Source of the DNA: Symsagittifera roscoffensis
Lineage: Eukaryota; Xenacoelomorpha; Acoela; Convolutidae
Length of the DNA: 64,000 bases
Reading direction: 5' to 3'
Assembly: GCF_963678635.1 (NCBI RefSeq)
Contig: NC_087069.1
Coordinates: 54,728,928 to 54,792,927, forward strand
This document shows, piece by piece, positions 22,805 to 33,297 of this stretch. The first letter of the stretch is position 1. The number at the start of each line of letters is the position of its first letter. The notes beneath the pieces were generated by a model. The model worked only from the letters and a program-made list of their open reading frames with translations. It was not told the origin of the DNA and did no database searches. The position numbers and the translations under genes are program-made.

Positions 22805-24238
22805 TCACACTTCTACCTGGTTAAGATCATAGCCTTTTACCTTGAGCGTCTCCCTCACAATCTTCGAATTGAGTATTACCTCTATCGGAATCCTTCTGTT
22901 CTTCTTCAAGATTGTCCTTTCGGGAGGTTCTTTTGGTAATTCTGGATGATCTTCAATCGGTTTGCCTGATTTGTCCAGCCATCTCGTGAGTGGAAGACTG
23001 TCGTACGTTTCCTTGTCCATGAAGGAGAAGCCATCCTTGATTTCAGGTCTATCTGCCTCCCTTTCTTCTTGTCTCTCGTAGAACTCCGTCTTCTTACTCA
23101 AGCTGTCGGCGTTTTGATGTTTGTCTCGTGTTCTATGCTCAATTATCATATTGTACCCATCCAGGCGAACTATCCACCTCCCAATGTAACTTTGATCCAT
23201 TGAGTACGTCTTCAGCCAGCTTAGTGCTCTGTTGTCAACTCTAAGCTTAAAGGGCTCGCTGCCTAAGTACGCTCTATATTTCTCGACAAAGGTGACTACC
23301 GCGAACATCTCTGCCTTCGGTGCCCCGTATTTCATTTCTGTGTCGCTTAAGACTTTGCTCCCGTATGCTATTGGTCTCAAGACTGTTTTCCCGTTCTATT
23401 CCTGTTCTTGATGGAGAATTCCCCAAATCGCAACTACCGACGCATCCGTGTCCAGCACGTACATCCCTTTCTCCGTCGGCATACCTAGTACTGGTGCCTC
23501 ACATAGCTCTTTCTTTATTCTCTGGAACGATTCTTCTGCCGCGTTGCTCCACGTGAACTTCTTGCCCTTATGTCTCATTATTTGTTGCATTGGGTATACC
23601 TTGTCCGCATAGCCTTTGATGAACTCTCTATAGTAGTTAGCGAAACCCAGGAAGCTCATCAACTGGTGTTCCGTCTTCGGTTATTTCCAAGTTAGGACTG
23701 CTTCCACGGCGTCTGGGTCAGGTCTGATGCCGTGCCTGTCCACCATTCTGCCCAAGTATTTTATCGAGTCCTTGAGTATCTCGCATTTTGATGGTTTACA
23801 CTTTAGTCCCAACCTTTTCATGCACGCAAACACCTCGTCAAGTCTCTCAATGTGGTCTTCTAGTGTGGGCGTCGCTATTACCACGTCATCCACGTAGCAC
23901 ATTACCAGATTACCGTACTTCTTCGTCAACCCTATTAGTGCATGTGCCATCAGTCGCTGAAATGTTGCGGTGGCGTTGCAAAGACCAAACGGCATCCGTT
24001 TCCACTGAAATAGACCCAACTCGCAGGCGAACCCCGTCTTGTCCCTTTCCTGCTTCCTCAGCGGTACTTGCCAGAAGGCCGAACCTAAATCAAGAGTCGT
24101 AAAAAATTTTGCATCACCTAACTTCGAGAGGCTCTCATCAATCCTAGGTATGGGATAGGCATCCTTCACCGTGACGGAGTTCAGGTATCGAAAGTCACAA
24201 CAAAACCTCAACTGGTCGCCTTTCTTTTTGGCCATCAC
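22805..24238 (-). pseudogene. Element B reverse transcriptase (C-terminal part) and RNase H, with in-frame stops
   Basis: The RT piece (23,681-24,238) has RIDESLSKLGDAKFFTTLDL (motif A), KRMPFGLCNATATFQRLM (motif B) and VMCYVDDVVIATP with the catalytic YVDD. After a TAA at 23,681-23,683 the same frame continues with SFLGFANYYREFI and the RNase H words YVLDTDASVVAI, AEMFAVVTFVEKYRAYL and LRVDNRALSWLK. B has an extra TAG near 23,395 where A has a tryptophan codon. The TAA and the TGA at 22,805 are shared with A. This block is almost identical to A's, far more than the rest of the element. Confidence 0.88.
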
Positions 24239-24241
24239 TAC

Positions 24242-26236
24242 TCAACACGCCCACGGTGACTTGGATGGTTCTATCATGTCATACTCTAGTAACGTCTCGA
24301 TTTCTTTTCTACACGCGTCCAATTTGTGTGGGGTCATGCGCCTCGCCCCCTCCCTGTGTGGTACCGCGTTTTCCTCAAGTTCTATTTCATGCTCAACAAA
24401 ATTACAACACCCGATATCCGCTTTATGCCTCGAAAAAACTTCCTCGTTCCGCTCTAGTACGTCCTTGATGGCTTCGAGCTGTTCCTCTTTCACTTTGCCC
24501 CTCAAATGTTCAATCTCCGGCAGAACCGGTTTATCAGTTTGCATTTCGTCAAGTGTGGGTCGCTCTGGAAAGTTCGAACACCTCGACAGCCCATCGTCCG
24601 TTTCTGACTTAAGTGATTTAATAAGACCTGAAGAATCGTTTATTTTCTGCAATCGTCTCAAGATACAAATTTTGTCCCTATGATTGGGACAATCAACAAC
24701 TTCATTTTGTTTTGAGTTCTCGATCGTTTCATATCGAGTTTGAACCGGTAAAGCATATCCCAGTTTCCTGCCTCTCTGTATCGTGATCGGTATATCAAGG
24801 GTATTCAACAAGACACTGACGCATAGACCGCTCTTCGTTATTGAGAAGGATCTTCCTAAAACAGCAGCACTTTGACTATTAGGATTCGGAACTATACACA
24901 CTTGCTTGTTGTCACTTAGTTCATTGTAATTTTTCATCCTCAAGCCTACGATTGCCGCTTCATTCACTTTTAGCCTCACCCTTCTACTCAAGAATACCGG
25001 TGCTTTGATTTCATTTGCCATTATTAAATTTACCGGTTTGATTGCGTACCTCCTCTCCGGGTTCCGTATCCTGAACATTGCGTTATTTAGATCAATCGTT
25101 ACGTCGAAATTCCTGATGAAGTCTCTGCCCAAAATGAATTGGTCAGATTCATCTAGGTTTTCTACCACGATAAAGCTCATCCACAGGTTACGTTCCCCCA
25201 AATTGAGGGCTATTATCGGCGTCCTGCCCAGCACCCGAAGGGCCCCTTTGTTTGCAGCTGACAGCCTTATCCTCGAGTCTATCAAATCACCTTTGTCAAA
25301 GCCCATCCTTTCCCAAGTTTCGATTGATATGACGCTCAAGACTGCTCCCGTATCAAGTAACCCACGTAACTGAGTCTTTTTGCCACTTATGTCTAGCACG
25401 TGCCCTGTCACATCTGCCTCTGTCCCGATGTGCATCGCATCTTCTTCAAGCATGGCGCAGTATCCAATTGATCCCACTTTCAACTCTTCTTTCCCTACGT
25501 AGATTTGCCCAATTAGGTCTTCGTCACATGTTATCATTGTCTTGGTATAGATGTTTATTGCATCTATATTTAGCATCACCTCGTGTGGACCATAAGCTTC
25601 AGTATACATGTTGTCAACACGTACCGACTTGCTGCCCCCTCTCGTGAGTAGTGCTCTCAGCGCTCTAGAAGTCGTTTGTAGGCTTATACAACTCAAGTAA
25701 TCTGCGTACACGTCAGTGTGCATTATTGTCTGGTCGCTCGGTTCGCTCAAGTTTCTGGTTACCTCGTGGCCGCCCACTGTGATTATCGACATTATTCTAG
25801 CCCCGATTTTCGATATGCCGAATGGCTTTCCCGTCACCATTTTTACAGTGTTACAATTCCCGGTCTTTGTTGAGCCCGGTACAGCCTCTGGTGTTGGGTT
25901 TGATCCGGTTAATGCTTCGTTGAAATTCTGTCTTTCGATCTCCAGCTTTAGTCGTTGCTCTATTTCTTTCGCAGCCAGATCCTGTTTCACTTTGGCAATT
26001 GCTTCCGTCGCCGCTTTCTCATAATTTATCTCTAGAGAGTTCCCGGCCGCGGATTCTATCGCACCATTAACATGTGTTACAGCTTTCACTGTTTTCGTCG
26101 GCAATTCCGTGCTTGGTGCTCCTAAGTTCCTAGATTCAAACTCGTTTTGTCTATTCCGCTGATTCTGCACCGCCGCTAATGCCAACTTATGTTTGGGGTG
26201 ACTCTGGTCCTTGACCGCTTCCCAGAAAAGGGACAA
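24242..26236 (-). CDS. Element B Gag C-terminus, aspartic protease and start of reverse transcriptase
   Basis: This 664-residue open frame begins within Gag sequence after the second zinc knuckle. A linker follows, then the retropepsin-type protease with LRGLLDTGAVLSVISIETWE (active-site DTGA) and, about 70 residues on, FILGRDFIRNFDVTID (the ILGxDxL-type motif). The C-terminus enters the RT with YDMIEPSKSPWAC. The frame ends at a TGA (24,242-24,244) where copy A has a glycine codon, so this is a nonsense mutation inside RT. Gag and protease share one frame here, so no gag-pol frameshift is evident. Confidence 0.85.
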   Translation of the reverse strand: MSLFWEAVKDQSHPKHKLALAAVQNQRNRQNEFESRNLGAPSTELPTKTVKAVTHVNGAIESAAGNSLEINYEKAATEAIAKVKQDLAAKEIEQRLKLEIERQNFNEALTGSNPTPEAVPGSTKTGNCNTVKMVTGKPFGISKIGARIMSIITVGGHEVTRNLSEPSDQTIMHTDVYADYLSCISLQTTSRALRALLTRGGSKSVRVDNMYTEAYGPHEVMLNIDAINIYTKTMITCDEDLIGQIYVGKEELKVGSIGYCAMLEEDAMHIGTEADVTGHVLDISGKKTQLRGLLDTGAVLSVISIETWERMGFDKGDLIDSRIRLSAANKGALRVLGRTPIIALNLGERNLWMSFIVVENLDESDQFILGRDFIRNFDVTIDLNNAMFRIRNPERRYAIKPVNLIMANEIKAPVFLSRRVRLKVNEAAIVGLRMKNYNELSDNKQVCIVPNPNSQSAAVLGRSFSITKSGLCVSVLLNTLDIPITIQRGRKLGYALPVQTRYETIENSKQNEVVDCPNHRDKICILRRLQKINDSSGLIKSLKSETDDGLSRCSNFPERPTLDEMQTDKPVLPEIEHLRGKVKEEQLEAIKDVLERNEEVFSRHKADIGCCNFVEHEIELEENAVPHREGARRMTPHKLDACRKEIETLLEYDMIEPSKSPWAC

Positions 26237-28290
26237 TCCATTCTGAAGTGCCCCTCCTGGTTACAGAAGAAGCATCTTGCGCCTATCTTGATGATTAAGC
26301 CACTATAGTACTCGTGTTCCTCCATCTGGCTATCCTAGGCTCTTCATGCCTTGCTTGTATGTTGTGCAGTCAGCCACGTGGTGATCCGCCGACCCGCAGT
26401 TCGCGCATGATCTGCGCTTGTCCATATCATCTCTAGGCTTGTACCATGATGACCTCTGGGGTTGGCCTCCCCCTTGCGTGTTCCTGTTTTCTGAATATGA
26501 GTATTTCTTGGGCTTCATCAGCATGTATTCCCTTGATTTCTGTCTCATTTCTTCTGGGGTTGGTGCGCTGTCTTTCGACAATGTGTAGTATGTTGCTAAC
26601 ATTGTTCTTAAGTCATCACTTTTTACCCCATCAATGAACCTCGAGGCAATGCTAATGTTTCTTCTGTTTGTCGACTCTTCTGGGTCACTCCTTCTTCTCA
26701 AGCTCTCGAGGTCATCTAGGAACCAATCAATTGACTCGTCGTCCCTCTGCCTTCTCTTTTCAAATCGCATCATCGCTTGGTGACCCTTCATGCCTGACCC
26801 GAATCGATTCAGCAATATTTCGAAGGTCTTGTCCGCGGTATCGCGTTCTTCTTCTTTCTTTGCAACCACGCATTTTAATGCCGTGCCTTCTAAGTTGCTG
26901 AGTATGGCTGTGCATGCTTGTCTCTCATCATTTAAGTTATCTTGCTCTAGATGTAATCTCATCACTTCCACCCAAGTGTCGATGCATCCATCGGAGTCGT
27001 CTTTGAATTCTTTTGGCTTCTTGAAAGTTTTTCTTGATTTTCCGTGTCTCCTATCGCTCGAGTCAGTGTTCCTCGTGGCGAAGGCCTCTAGAGTCCTGTT
27101 CATCATCTCCCAAGTGCTTGCCCACGTCATGGCATCCGGACCTGCGTTGCTGTTAGCTGTTGAGTCCCCCGGATCACTCATTGTGTTTGATGTTCCACTT
27201 TTCATGATTGTTTTGGCCGCCGTTGGTGCTATGCTTACCGCATCCCTTGTTAAAGGCAACGGTGTCGATTGCCGTTTGTTCCTTTGTCGTTCCACAAAGT
27301 CAACTCGGGTGCCTTGCGTGCGATCCGCTGCCAGTCTTTCTTGTGTAGTAGAATTTCTCAAGATTGCATCCAATTTCGCCTGTATTGCACACAAACTTTC
27401 GGCCTGATTCCTGTTCATTATATCCATTCTCTTTTCCAGGCTACCTAATTGGCTGTTGACATCATCATATCGGTTTTTCAACTGTTGCATATCTTTTTTG
27501 ATGTTCTTATCTCGTTCTTCATTGGTGGCATCTACCTTGTCCGACATCTGCTGGATTCTCTCGTCTGTCGCCTTAGCCAGGTTAAAATAACTATCCAGAT
27601 ACTCCTGTTTGTTGTATTTTAATACTTTCTTTATTAAGTCTTTATCTTCCTCACTATACTTTAGTTTTTTGTCGATCTGATTTAGTTTTGTCATCAGGTC
27701 GCCAAGCTCAAGAGTAGCTGTTTCATGATCAGCCGTTGTCTTGTTTTCTGCTGCCTCTTCTGTTCTGGCTTGCTCTTTTAGGTCGGCTTCTGTCGCCTTC
27801 GTGCTCACTGTTCAAATGTTCGTGCTCTTCCAGTCTGTGATTCTTCGGCCGTATTGTCTTTCGATTTCATTCCGACCATCATCGCTAACTTTTCTGTAAA
27901 AGATGTTTTCTTTACTTGAGAGTCGTCTTTCACCGTTTCTCGGGTATTGCCTGTTGTGTCTTCCAACGCGTCTATCGGCGAAAACTCGGTTTTTGGATTT
28001 TGATCTTCCATATGGGGCATCGGTGTGGATTCCGTTGTCTTCTTCTCCACTTCATCTACGCTCTGGTCTGGTGTCTCTAGATCGATTTCGATTGTGGGCT
28101 CCACCTGTTTGTCTTTAGCACCTTCTCGCGTCTTGTTCTCGGTGTTACTCCTCGTGCTGACCATGCTAACTGAAAATTTATCTTTCGTTTTGCTTGGGCC
28201 CATTGATGTCGTTCCGCGCAGCGGCGAGTTATATTTCGTGTTTGATCCACTTGACCTTTTTTCTAGCACTGGTACCCTACTCCGTCTCAT
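26237..28290 (-). pseudogene. Element B Gag (two frames, broken by a small deletion)
   Basis: Gag starts at MRRSRVPVLEKRS (28,290), the same start seen in A and C. The first 161 codons are acidic and Ser/Thr-rich. A 1-base loss near 27,810 relative to A shifts into the 492-codon frame 26,330-27,808. That piece has a coiled coil (DLMTKLNQIDKKLKYSEEDK onwards), a retrotransposon-Gag capsid-like domain with WVEVMRLHLEQDNLNDERQA and MMRFEKRRQRDDESIDWFLD, and a zinc knuckle CANCGSADHHVADC (C-x2-C-x4-H-x4-C). A small deletion of about 25 bp near 26,335 relative to A breaks the frame before the second knuckle CFFCNQEGHFRMDC. Gag packages the RNA and forms the particle. Confidence 0.85.
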
Positions 28291-28576
28291 TATTTCTATT
28301 TACAATTGCTCTTATTTACAATATTACTATATACACAATTCTAATCTAAGAATAACATCCTTTGTGGAAAAATTATTGAAGGGAAATATACAACGTGATA
28401 AAAAACCTTGTTCCAGTTCTCTTTCAAAACTTTTCGAGAAACTTTCTTTATTTGTGGTCTCAACCGTACCTGGTTCCGACTAGTCTTGTTCTGTCTTAAA
28501 ACACTTATTGTAATTTTACTTCAATTTTTATACCGTCTGAAGACTTCCAATTACCGTCCCTACTCTTCTTTGTACC

Positions 28577-29265
28577 GTCCCAGGCTTCTTCCTACTGTCC
28601 CAAGACTGTTCGGTACTGTCCCAGTACTTTCCGTCAGTGTCCCAAGACCCTTGTCCTGAGAGTACTATCCCAGGGCCACTGTCCCAAGACTATTGTCCCA
28701 AGGCTAGTGTCCCAAGACTACTGTCCCAAGACTACTGTCCCAAGACTACTGTCCCAAGGCTAGTGTCCCAAGACTACTGTCCCAAGACTACTGTCCCAAG
28801 GCTAGTGTCCCAAGGCTAGTGTCCCAAGACCACTGTCCCAAGACTACTGTCCCAAGGCTAGTGTCCCAAGGCTAGTGTCCGAAGACTACTGTCCCAAGAC
28901 CACTGTCCCAAGACCACTGTCCCAAGACCCCTGTCCCAAGACCCCTGTCCCAAGACCACTGTCCCAAGACCACTGTCCCAAGACCACTGTCCCAAGACCA
29001 CTGTCCCAAGACCCCTGTCCCAAGACCACTGTCCCAAGACCACTGTCCCAAGACCACTGCCCCAAGACCACTGTCCCAAGACCACTGTCCCAAGACCACT
29101 GTCCCAAGACAACTGTCCCAAGACCCCTGTCCCAAGATCACTGTCCCAAGGCTAGTGTCCCAAGACCACTGTCCCAAGACCACTGTCCCAAGACCACTGT
29201 CCCAAGACCGTACTGTCCAAAGACTGATCTGTCCCAAGACTTCTTTGGCACTGTCCCAAGACTGT
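28577..29265 (-). repeat. 14-bp minisatellite in element B leader
   Basis: The unit on the plus strand is TGTCCCAAGACTAC with variants CCAAGACCAC and CCAAGGCTAG; on the element strand it is CTTGGGACAGTAGT. There are roughly 40 units, densest at 28,677-29,215. Because 14 is not a multiple of 3 and the unit has no stop in any frame, long open frames appear on both strands; they are artefacts. Confidence 0.95.
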
Positions 29266-30136
29266 TGACAAGTGTCTGAGCGGTGGGACCTCTTTCTTGT
29301 CCGTTATGGGGACTTCTTGATTCACTGTACCTTGTACCACCACTCAAGCTCTAGTAAATCTTTCCCAAAAACCCTCTCTTAAAGGCCAAATGCTGACCCC
29401 CCTTTTTCTTATTTCTTTTTAGTTCCCTCTATTTCAGTGTTCCAAACAACTTGAAACCAAAACCTGTGCGCAGGTATCTTGTGATCACCTGTTCGTGTAA
29501 AAACTAAACACAAATCCTCACCAAAATGCAACAAAAAATCCAAGCTAGAAAAAGTAATAAAAACAGAAAGATGAACCCACCTAAAATTCAAAGGTGACCA
29601 ATGTCTACCTTCTGTCGAAAAAAATGTCTGGTACCTAATTGCCACGCGTTTTCCTCACCCCAACTAATAATCTTATTGGGTATCACCAGAATTGTCTATG
29701 TCCGTTCCCCCCTACCAATCCGACCAGGGTACCTTCCTTAACTCGAGTTTAAATTTCGATATCCACCTATTATTACCAACGCGTGTTAATGACTAATGTA
29801 ACTAAATCAACGATGTCGACTGAATAGTTACTCTAATTTCCCCCTTTTTACAATTTGCAACCGCCAACCTCTAGCCTAACCAGCCCCCCTTCTAACCTCC
29901 CCCCTTTTTAGCCCCCCTTCTTAAGCCTAAAAATTACGTTAAGCGCCGGGTGCTAAACCTCTCAAGAGAAAACCGTAGACCTGTCTCCAGGCCTGCTTAA
30001 GTAAAAACGTTCCTCAAAACCAGGGGATTTCGCTTATCCAATTTTACACTTAATTCCTATAATGTAATGTGGATTTTAACGATACCCGTTCTGCCCAACT
30101 TGAGAACTCGAGAACCGCCAAATCCTTCTTTGCTAC

Positions 30137-30345
30137 TTTCCCACTCGACTGGTCACCTCTTCCAGTCCAGTCTCCTACTGGTTCAGCTCAAGTGCTCCTG
30201 AACCACTTTCCCACTCGGCTGGTCACCTCTTCCAGTCAAGTCTCCTATTGGTTCAGCTCAAGTGCTCCTGAACCACTTTCCCACTCGGCTGGTCACCTCT
30301 TCCAGTCAAGTCTCTTAGTTGTCCAGCTAAGTTCCAAGCTATCTG
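30137..30345 (-). repeat. 70-bp triple repeat in element B leader
   Basis: Three units of 70 bp start at 30,137, 30,207 and 30,277, each with TTTCCCACTCGGCTGGTCAC and CTCTTCCAGTCAAGTCTCCT. The same triple repeat is present in A and C leaders. Confidence 0.9.
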
Positions 30346-30768
30346 AAAACCCTTGACAACGCCCCACACTCGGGCACTTTATTAAGGTTACTGGGTTAAA
30401 TTGCTAGGTTGATCGAAACGATCAAACTTGTAAAACAGTATGGGTATACTATTTAATTAATATAAAGGTTTGATCCAACTAATCTGGAGTCAAAGTCACT
30501 GTCTTTTTTCGTTTTATGGTTTTTGTTTTGCTTTTTGTCTTTTTGCTCGTTTTTTTGTCCCCCTAGTTGCCCCCTTTTACTCGGTTAGCTAAGCCTCGTT
30601 CGGAGAGCGTACCAGGAAGTTTTCTCGAGTTTTCTTAAAAAGCTATCACGGTACAACCGGAAGGTTTGCACGTTCCTGTCGAACCGTACCACCGGTACTC
30701 TAGAATGGGCATGTAGCCCGAAGCTGTCTCAAGTGGGTTCGACTCTGTAGTCTTGATGTCGTAAACAT

Positions 30769-30780
30769 CCAGGAGCGCCA
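30769..30780 (-). promoter_or_regulatory. Candidate primer-binding site of element B
   Basis: On the element strand TGGCGCTCCTGG lies 11 bases inside the end of the 5' LTR. It starts TGG, as expected for pairing with a tRNA 3' CCA end, and is unchanged in A and C. The 11-base spacing is longer than usual and I cannot name the tRNA. Confidence 0.35.
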
Positions 30781-30791
30781 TAAAAACACTA

Positions 30792-31696
30792 TGTAACATT
30801 CGTCTACTGTAGTCACACATGAGGCTTAAGAAAAATAGGCCCTATAACCATTGGCTCAAGAGTCAGGGACACTATCTCTTGTGGTTTTCCACCTCAAATC
30901 AGTCGGAGCCAATTCGGTTCGCTTGTGACATGAGACTACGTCCCGTTACAACTTAAAGGCTACTACCAAAATATCCCCCCACTCTAGAAATAATAACGTC
31001 CCCATACTTAGGTCTCTAGATACCCAAAATACATGAACGCCGTTAAAAACCGGGTCGGAACAATCCGTTAAGTTACTTTTTATTGGACAGTGGAACTTTG
31101 ATCCATTTCAGATGGATCAACCTAAAACTCGCCTTACCTCAACATAACAATCATAAAACACACTCTAGAAATTTAAATTAAGTACTCACATCGTAGCACG
31201 CTCAAGAAAGGGAAGTACTTCAGTCGGTAATCAACTCGAGAATTAAATAATGTAACTAAATGAGTTTAATGTTTATCAGTTTCAATGACAAGGACAAGTT
31301 TTAACTCTAGAATATAGTTTCTCGTGAACCATTGGGACACTCAAGCTGTCCACCTTCCCACCGAAGGTTCACTCTAGTCCAGTTCAAATAATAATCCAAT
31401 CGAGTGATGACAATCCAGTTCTCGGGAATACGCTTGTCTCTGTTTCAGATGGGACAGCTCTACTCTTTTTTTATTGTGACAGAAATTGCGAATGGCAATT
31501 TCCCACTGTTTTATCTAGCAACTTTCCCGCGATTGTTACTCGATTGTTCTGATTTCTCTCTTTCGGTTTTCAGTTATCGCGAGAAAATTGTGCATGACAG
31601 GCTCCGTTCGAATTTTTGAAAAATTAAATTTCACTCCAAAATTAAGTGCTCTTGCTTTTCTCAAGGTCAAACTTCCAAATATGACCGACTGGCACA
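30792..31696 (-). repeat. 5' LTR of element B
   Basis: The LTR is 905 bp and reads on the minus strand from TGTGCCAGTCGGTCATATT to GTTACA, with the usual TG…CA ends. The ends are set by comparison with A, C and the solo LTR. It holds five copies of CTCNAGAA (plus strand: 30,982, 31,163, 31,201, 31,235, 31,315), a motif family described in the findings. Confidence 0.85.
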
Positions 31697-31828
31697 TATT
31701 TTCAGTTTCCGCGAGAAAATTGAGCATAACCGGCTCAATTCGAAATTTCGAAAAAATAAATTTCACTCCAAAATCAAGTGTTCTCGTGTCCCTCAAGGTC
31801 AAACTTCCGAATATGACCGACTGGCACA
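31697..31828 (-). repeat. Truncated 3' LTR of element A (first 132 bp)
   Basis: These 132 bp repeat the LTR start. They differ from A's 5' LTR at about 5 positions but from B's LTR at about 20, so they belong to A. B's LTR begins at the next base. In A's intact LTR the sequence continues …GAAAATAACAAG, so B sits right after GAAAATA. Confidence 0.75.
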
Positions 31829-32232
31829 TATTCCCCGGACTCAAGATCGATGTCCTCATCGCTAGTCCCAGAAAACCGAGTGTTGCTCAAGGTACAGTGC
31901 CAGTGGTCATTTACAGAAGTTTGCAGCAGACTTAAGTTTATCTACAACCCAAAATTCATTACCATGTAAAATTTTCATACTATCGCTAAACAGCAATCAA
32001 AATCTGCATACAGCTGCACCTTTGAATTCTCGCTTTTCAAGCCAACGATTTAAAATTTCTTTTGTCCCATCCAATCAGGAAACTGTCATGCAACATTTTG
32101 ATTTATATAATAAATATAGCATATTAATAACAATATCTGATTCGTTAAAACTTCTTTTTCGTGAACCCAGATTTTATCCGAGTTCACGCTCAAGCCCCTT
32201 TCCCCTCTCAAGACTCCCTTTGAGCCACCTGC
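31829..32232 (-). other. 3' non-coding region of element A
   Basis: About 0.4 kb lies between the last stop and the 3' LTR, AT-rich in the middle. The last bases before the LTR on the element strand are GAGTCCGGGGAATA, with a short purine run GGGGAA that is a weak candidate polypurine tract for plus-strand priming. Confidence 0.5.
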
Positions 32233-33297
32233 TCATTTCGCGCTCTTCGCCTTTGAGGTACCAGACCCAGATGTACTTGACACCGCAAACTGTCTCAACA
32301 GTGCTTCTTCATCATCGGAGCTAATTACGATCTCCTCCCAAGCCTTCAGTTGTTCATAGGATCGCATCCATTCCCATTGCTCCTGCAATCTCTTTGCTTG
32401 GTTGGGCAGTCCCTTCACTCTCGATTCCCGGTTTAAACAGAAGGAATTGTGAAGTCTCAGGCTCACATTCTTCGCCAAGTCTTCCTCTAGTATCGACTCC
32501 CTCGCTTTGGTGTTATCTCTAGACACTCTACCCACTCTTTTCCATCCCGTTGTGATCGCATTTCGGTGGGTTAACAGAGGTCTCTTGAAAGCTTCCGGTC
32601 CAATCTCGGCCTGGAACTGTCGATACTCCTTTTGATATTTTCTCATGTGATCTTTTGTTGTCATATATAACCAAGACGTCAGTGTCGCTCGAAACCAGGG
32701 AAAGAACCTCAAGCGGCTCCATACGTGTCTGACTTCCATTGGTATGGCGAATACCTTGCACGCAGTCTCAAACAACTCGAGTCTCCTGCTGTAATCTATC
32801 GCGTATATCGACTGAGCCGTTGGCGTCTTTGTTTCCCGATACTTCGTTACATTCTCTTCAATCCATCTTAGAGCCAGCATCGTACTCACCACCAAGAGCG
32901 TCACCTTTTGCCGGTGATCCGGTAATCCTATTGACCGAGTTTCTTCCACATCCCATACCAGGCAAAGGTTCGCGTGATCTGGATACCACACCGTTTGTGC
33001 CAGACAGTGGCATGGGCATTCTCCATGGGTGATCTCAATGCTCCTGAGATTGCGCTCTCCCGAGGCTTCCAAGAGAGGCTCAAGCTCCATCATTTTTCCG
33101 TGCGTAGTATCGTTCTCCTCCAGGTTTGGAGCACCCCCCACAGGTTTTCCGATCACGTTTTGTCTCTCGTGGTAGCTTGTGTTCTCACTTTCCAACTTCA
33201 AAAGCTCTTCCCCCCAGATTTCACTCAAGTCATCTCTCATTTCTTTTGGCACTGTCCCTCGGATTTTTCTCAACAATTTGTGCGAGTGATGCGACAT
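32233..33297 (-). CDS. Element A ORF 2e: unknown protein, 354 aa, open
   Basis: I do not recognise the family. The N-terminus is basic and Glu-rich; near residue 93-113 there is a Cys/His cluster ECPCHCLAQTVWYPDHANLC that could bind zinc. The middle is helical with several Trp (VWSRLRFFPWFRATLTSWLY), and the C-terminus is rich in Arg/Gln/Glu and ends in a Ser/Lys tail after acidic SSDDEEALLRQF. No signal peptide or clear membrane span is seen, so there is no support for an envelope protein. It starts 68 nt inside the previous ORF, in the +1 frame. It is the last gene before the 3' LTR. Confidence 0.6.
   Translation of the reverse strand: MSHHSHKLLRKIRGTVPKEMRDDLSEIWGEELLKLESENTSYHERQNVIGKPVGGAPNLEENDTTHGKMMELEPLLEASGERNLRSIEITHGECPCHCLAQTVWYPDHANLCLVWDVEETRSIGLPDHRQKVTLLVVSTMLALRWIEENVTKYRETKTPTAQSIYAIDYSRRLELFETACKVFAIPMEVRHVWSRLRFFPWFRATLTSWLYMTTKDHMRKYQKEYRQFQAEIGPEAFKRPLLTHRNAITTGWKRVGRVSRDNTKARESILEEDLAKNVSLRLHNSFCLNRESRVKGLPNQAKRLQEQWEWMRSYEQLKAWEEIVISSDDEEALLRQFAVSSTSGSGTSKAKSAK

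Larger units (their letters stand above)
28291..30791 (-). other. Element B 5' leader
   Basis: About 2.5 kb of non-coding leader lies between the 5' LTR and gag. In element direction it holds the putative primer site, a G-rich stretch (complement of CCCCCTAGTTGCCCCC), a 70-bp triple repeat, the conserved word AAGCGCCGGGTGCTAA (complement strand, near 29,940), and the 14-bp minisatellite. The order is the same in A and C. No conserved protein frame is present. Confidence 0.75.
14513..31696 (-). mobile_element. Element B: giant Ty3/Gypsy-type LTR retrotransposon, 3' end missing
   Basis: Element B reads on the minus strand from its 5' LTR (30,792-31,696) through leader, gag, protease, RT, RNase H, integrase, macrodomain, spacer, SGNH-hydrolase ORF and part of the next ORF, where it is cut near 14,513. 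It is collinear with A at an offset of about 21.96 kb. Its 5' LTR abuts a 132-bp start of A's 3' LTR, which suggests B inserted into that LTR. Several stops and frameshifts make it inactive. The extra coding sequence downstream of integrase is what sets it apart from ordinary Ty3 elements of 5-10 kb. Confidence 0.9.

Noticed and set aside
28637-29279. Long open frames over the 14-bp repeats (also at 50,569-51,384 and 62,024-62,946), encoding CPKTTVPRPLSQD- or LGQWSWDSG-type repeats
   Set aside because: The 14-bp unit has no stop in any frame on either strand, so open frames arise automatically. They start at arbitrary ATGs and exist on both strands at once.
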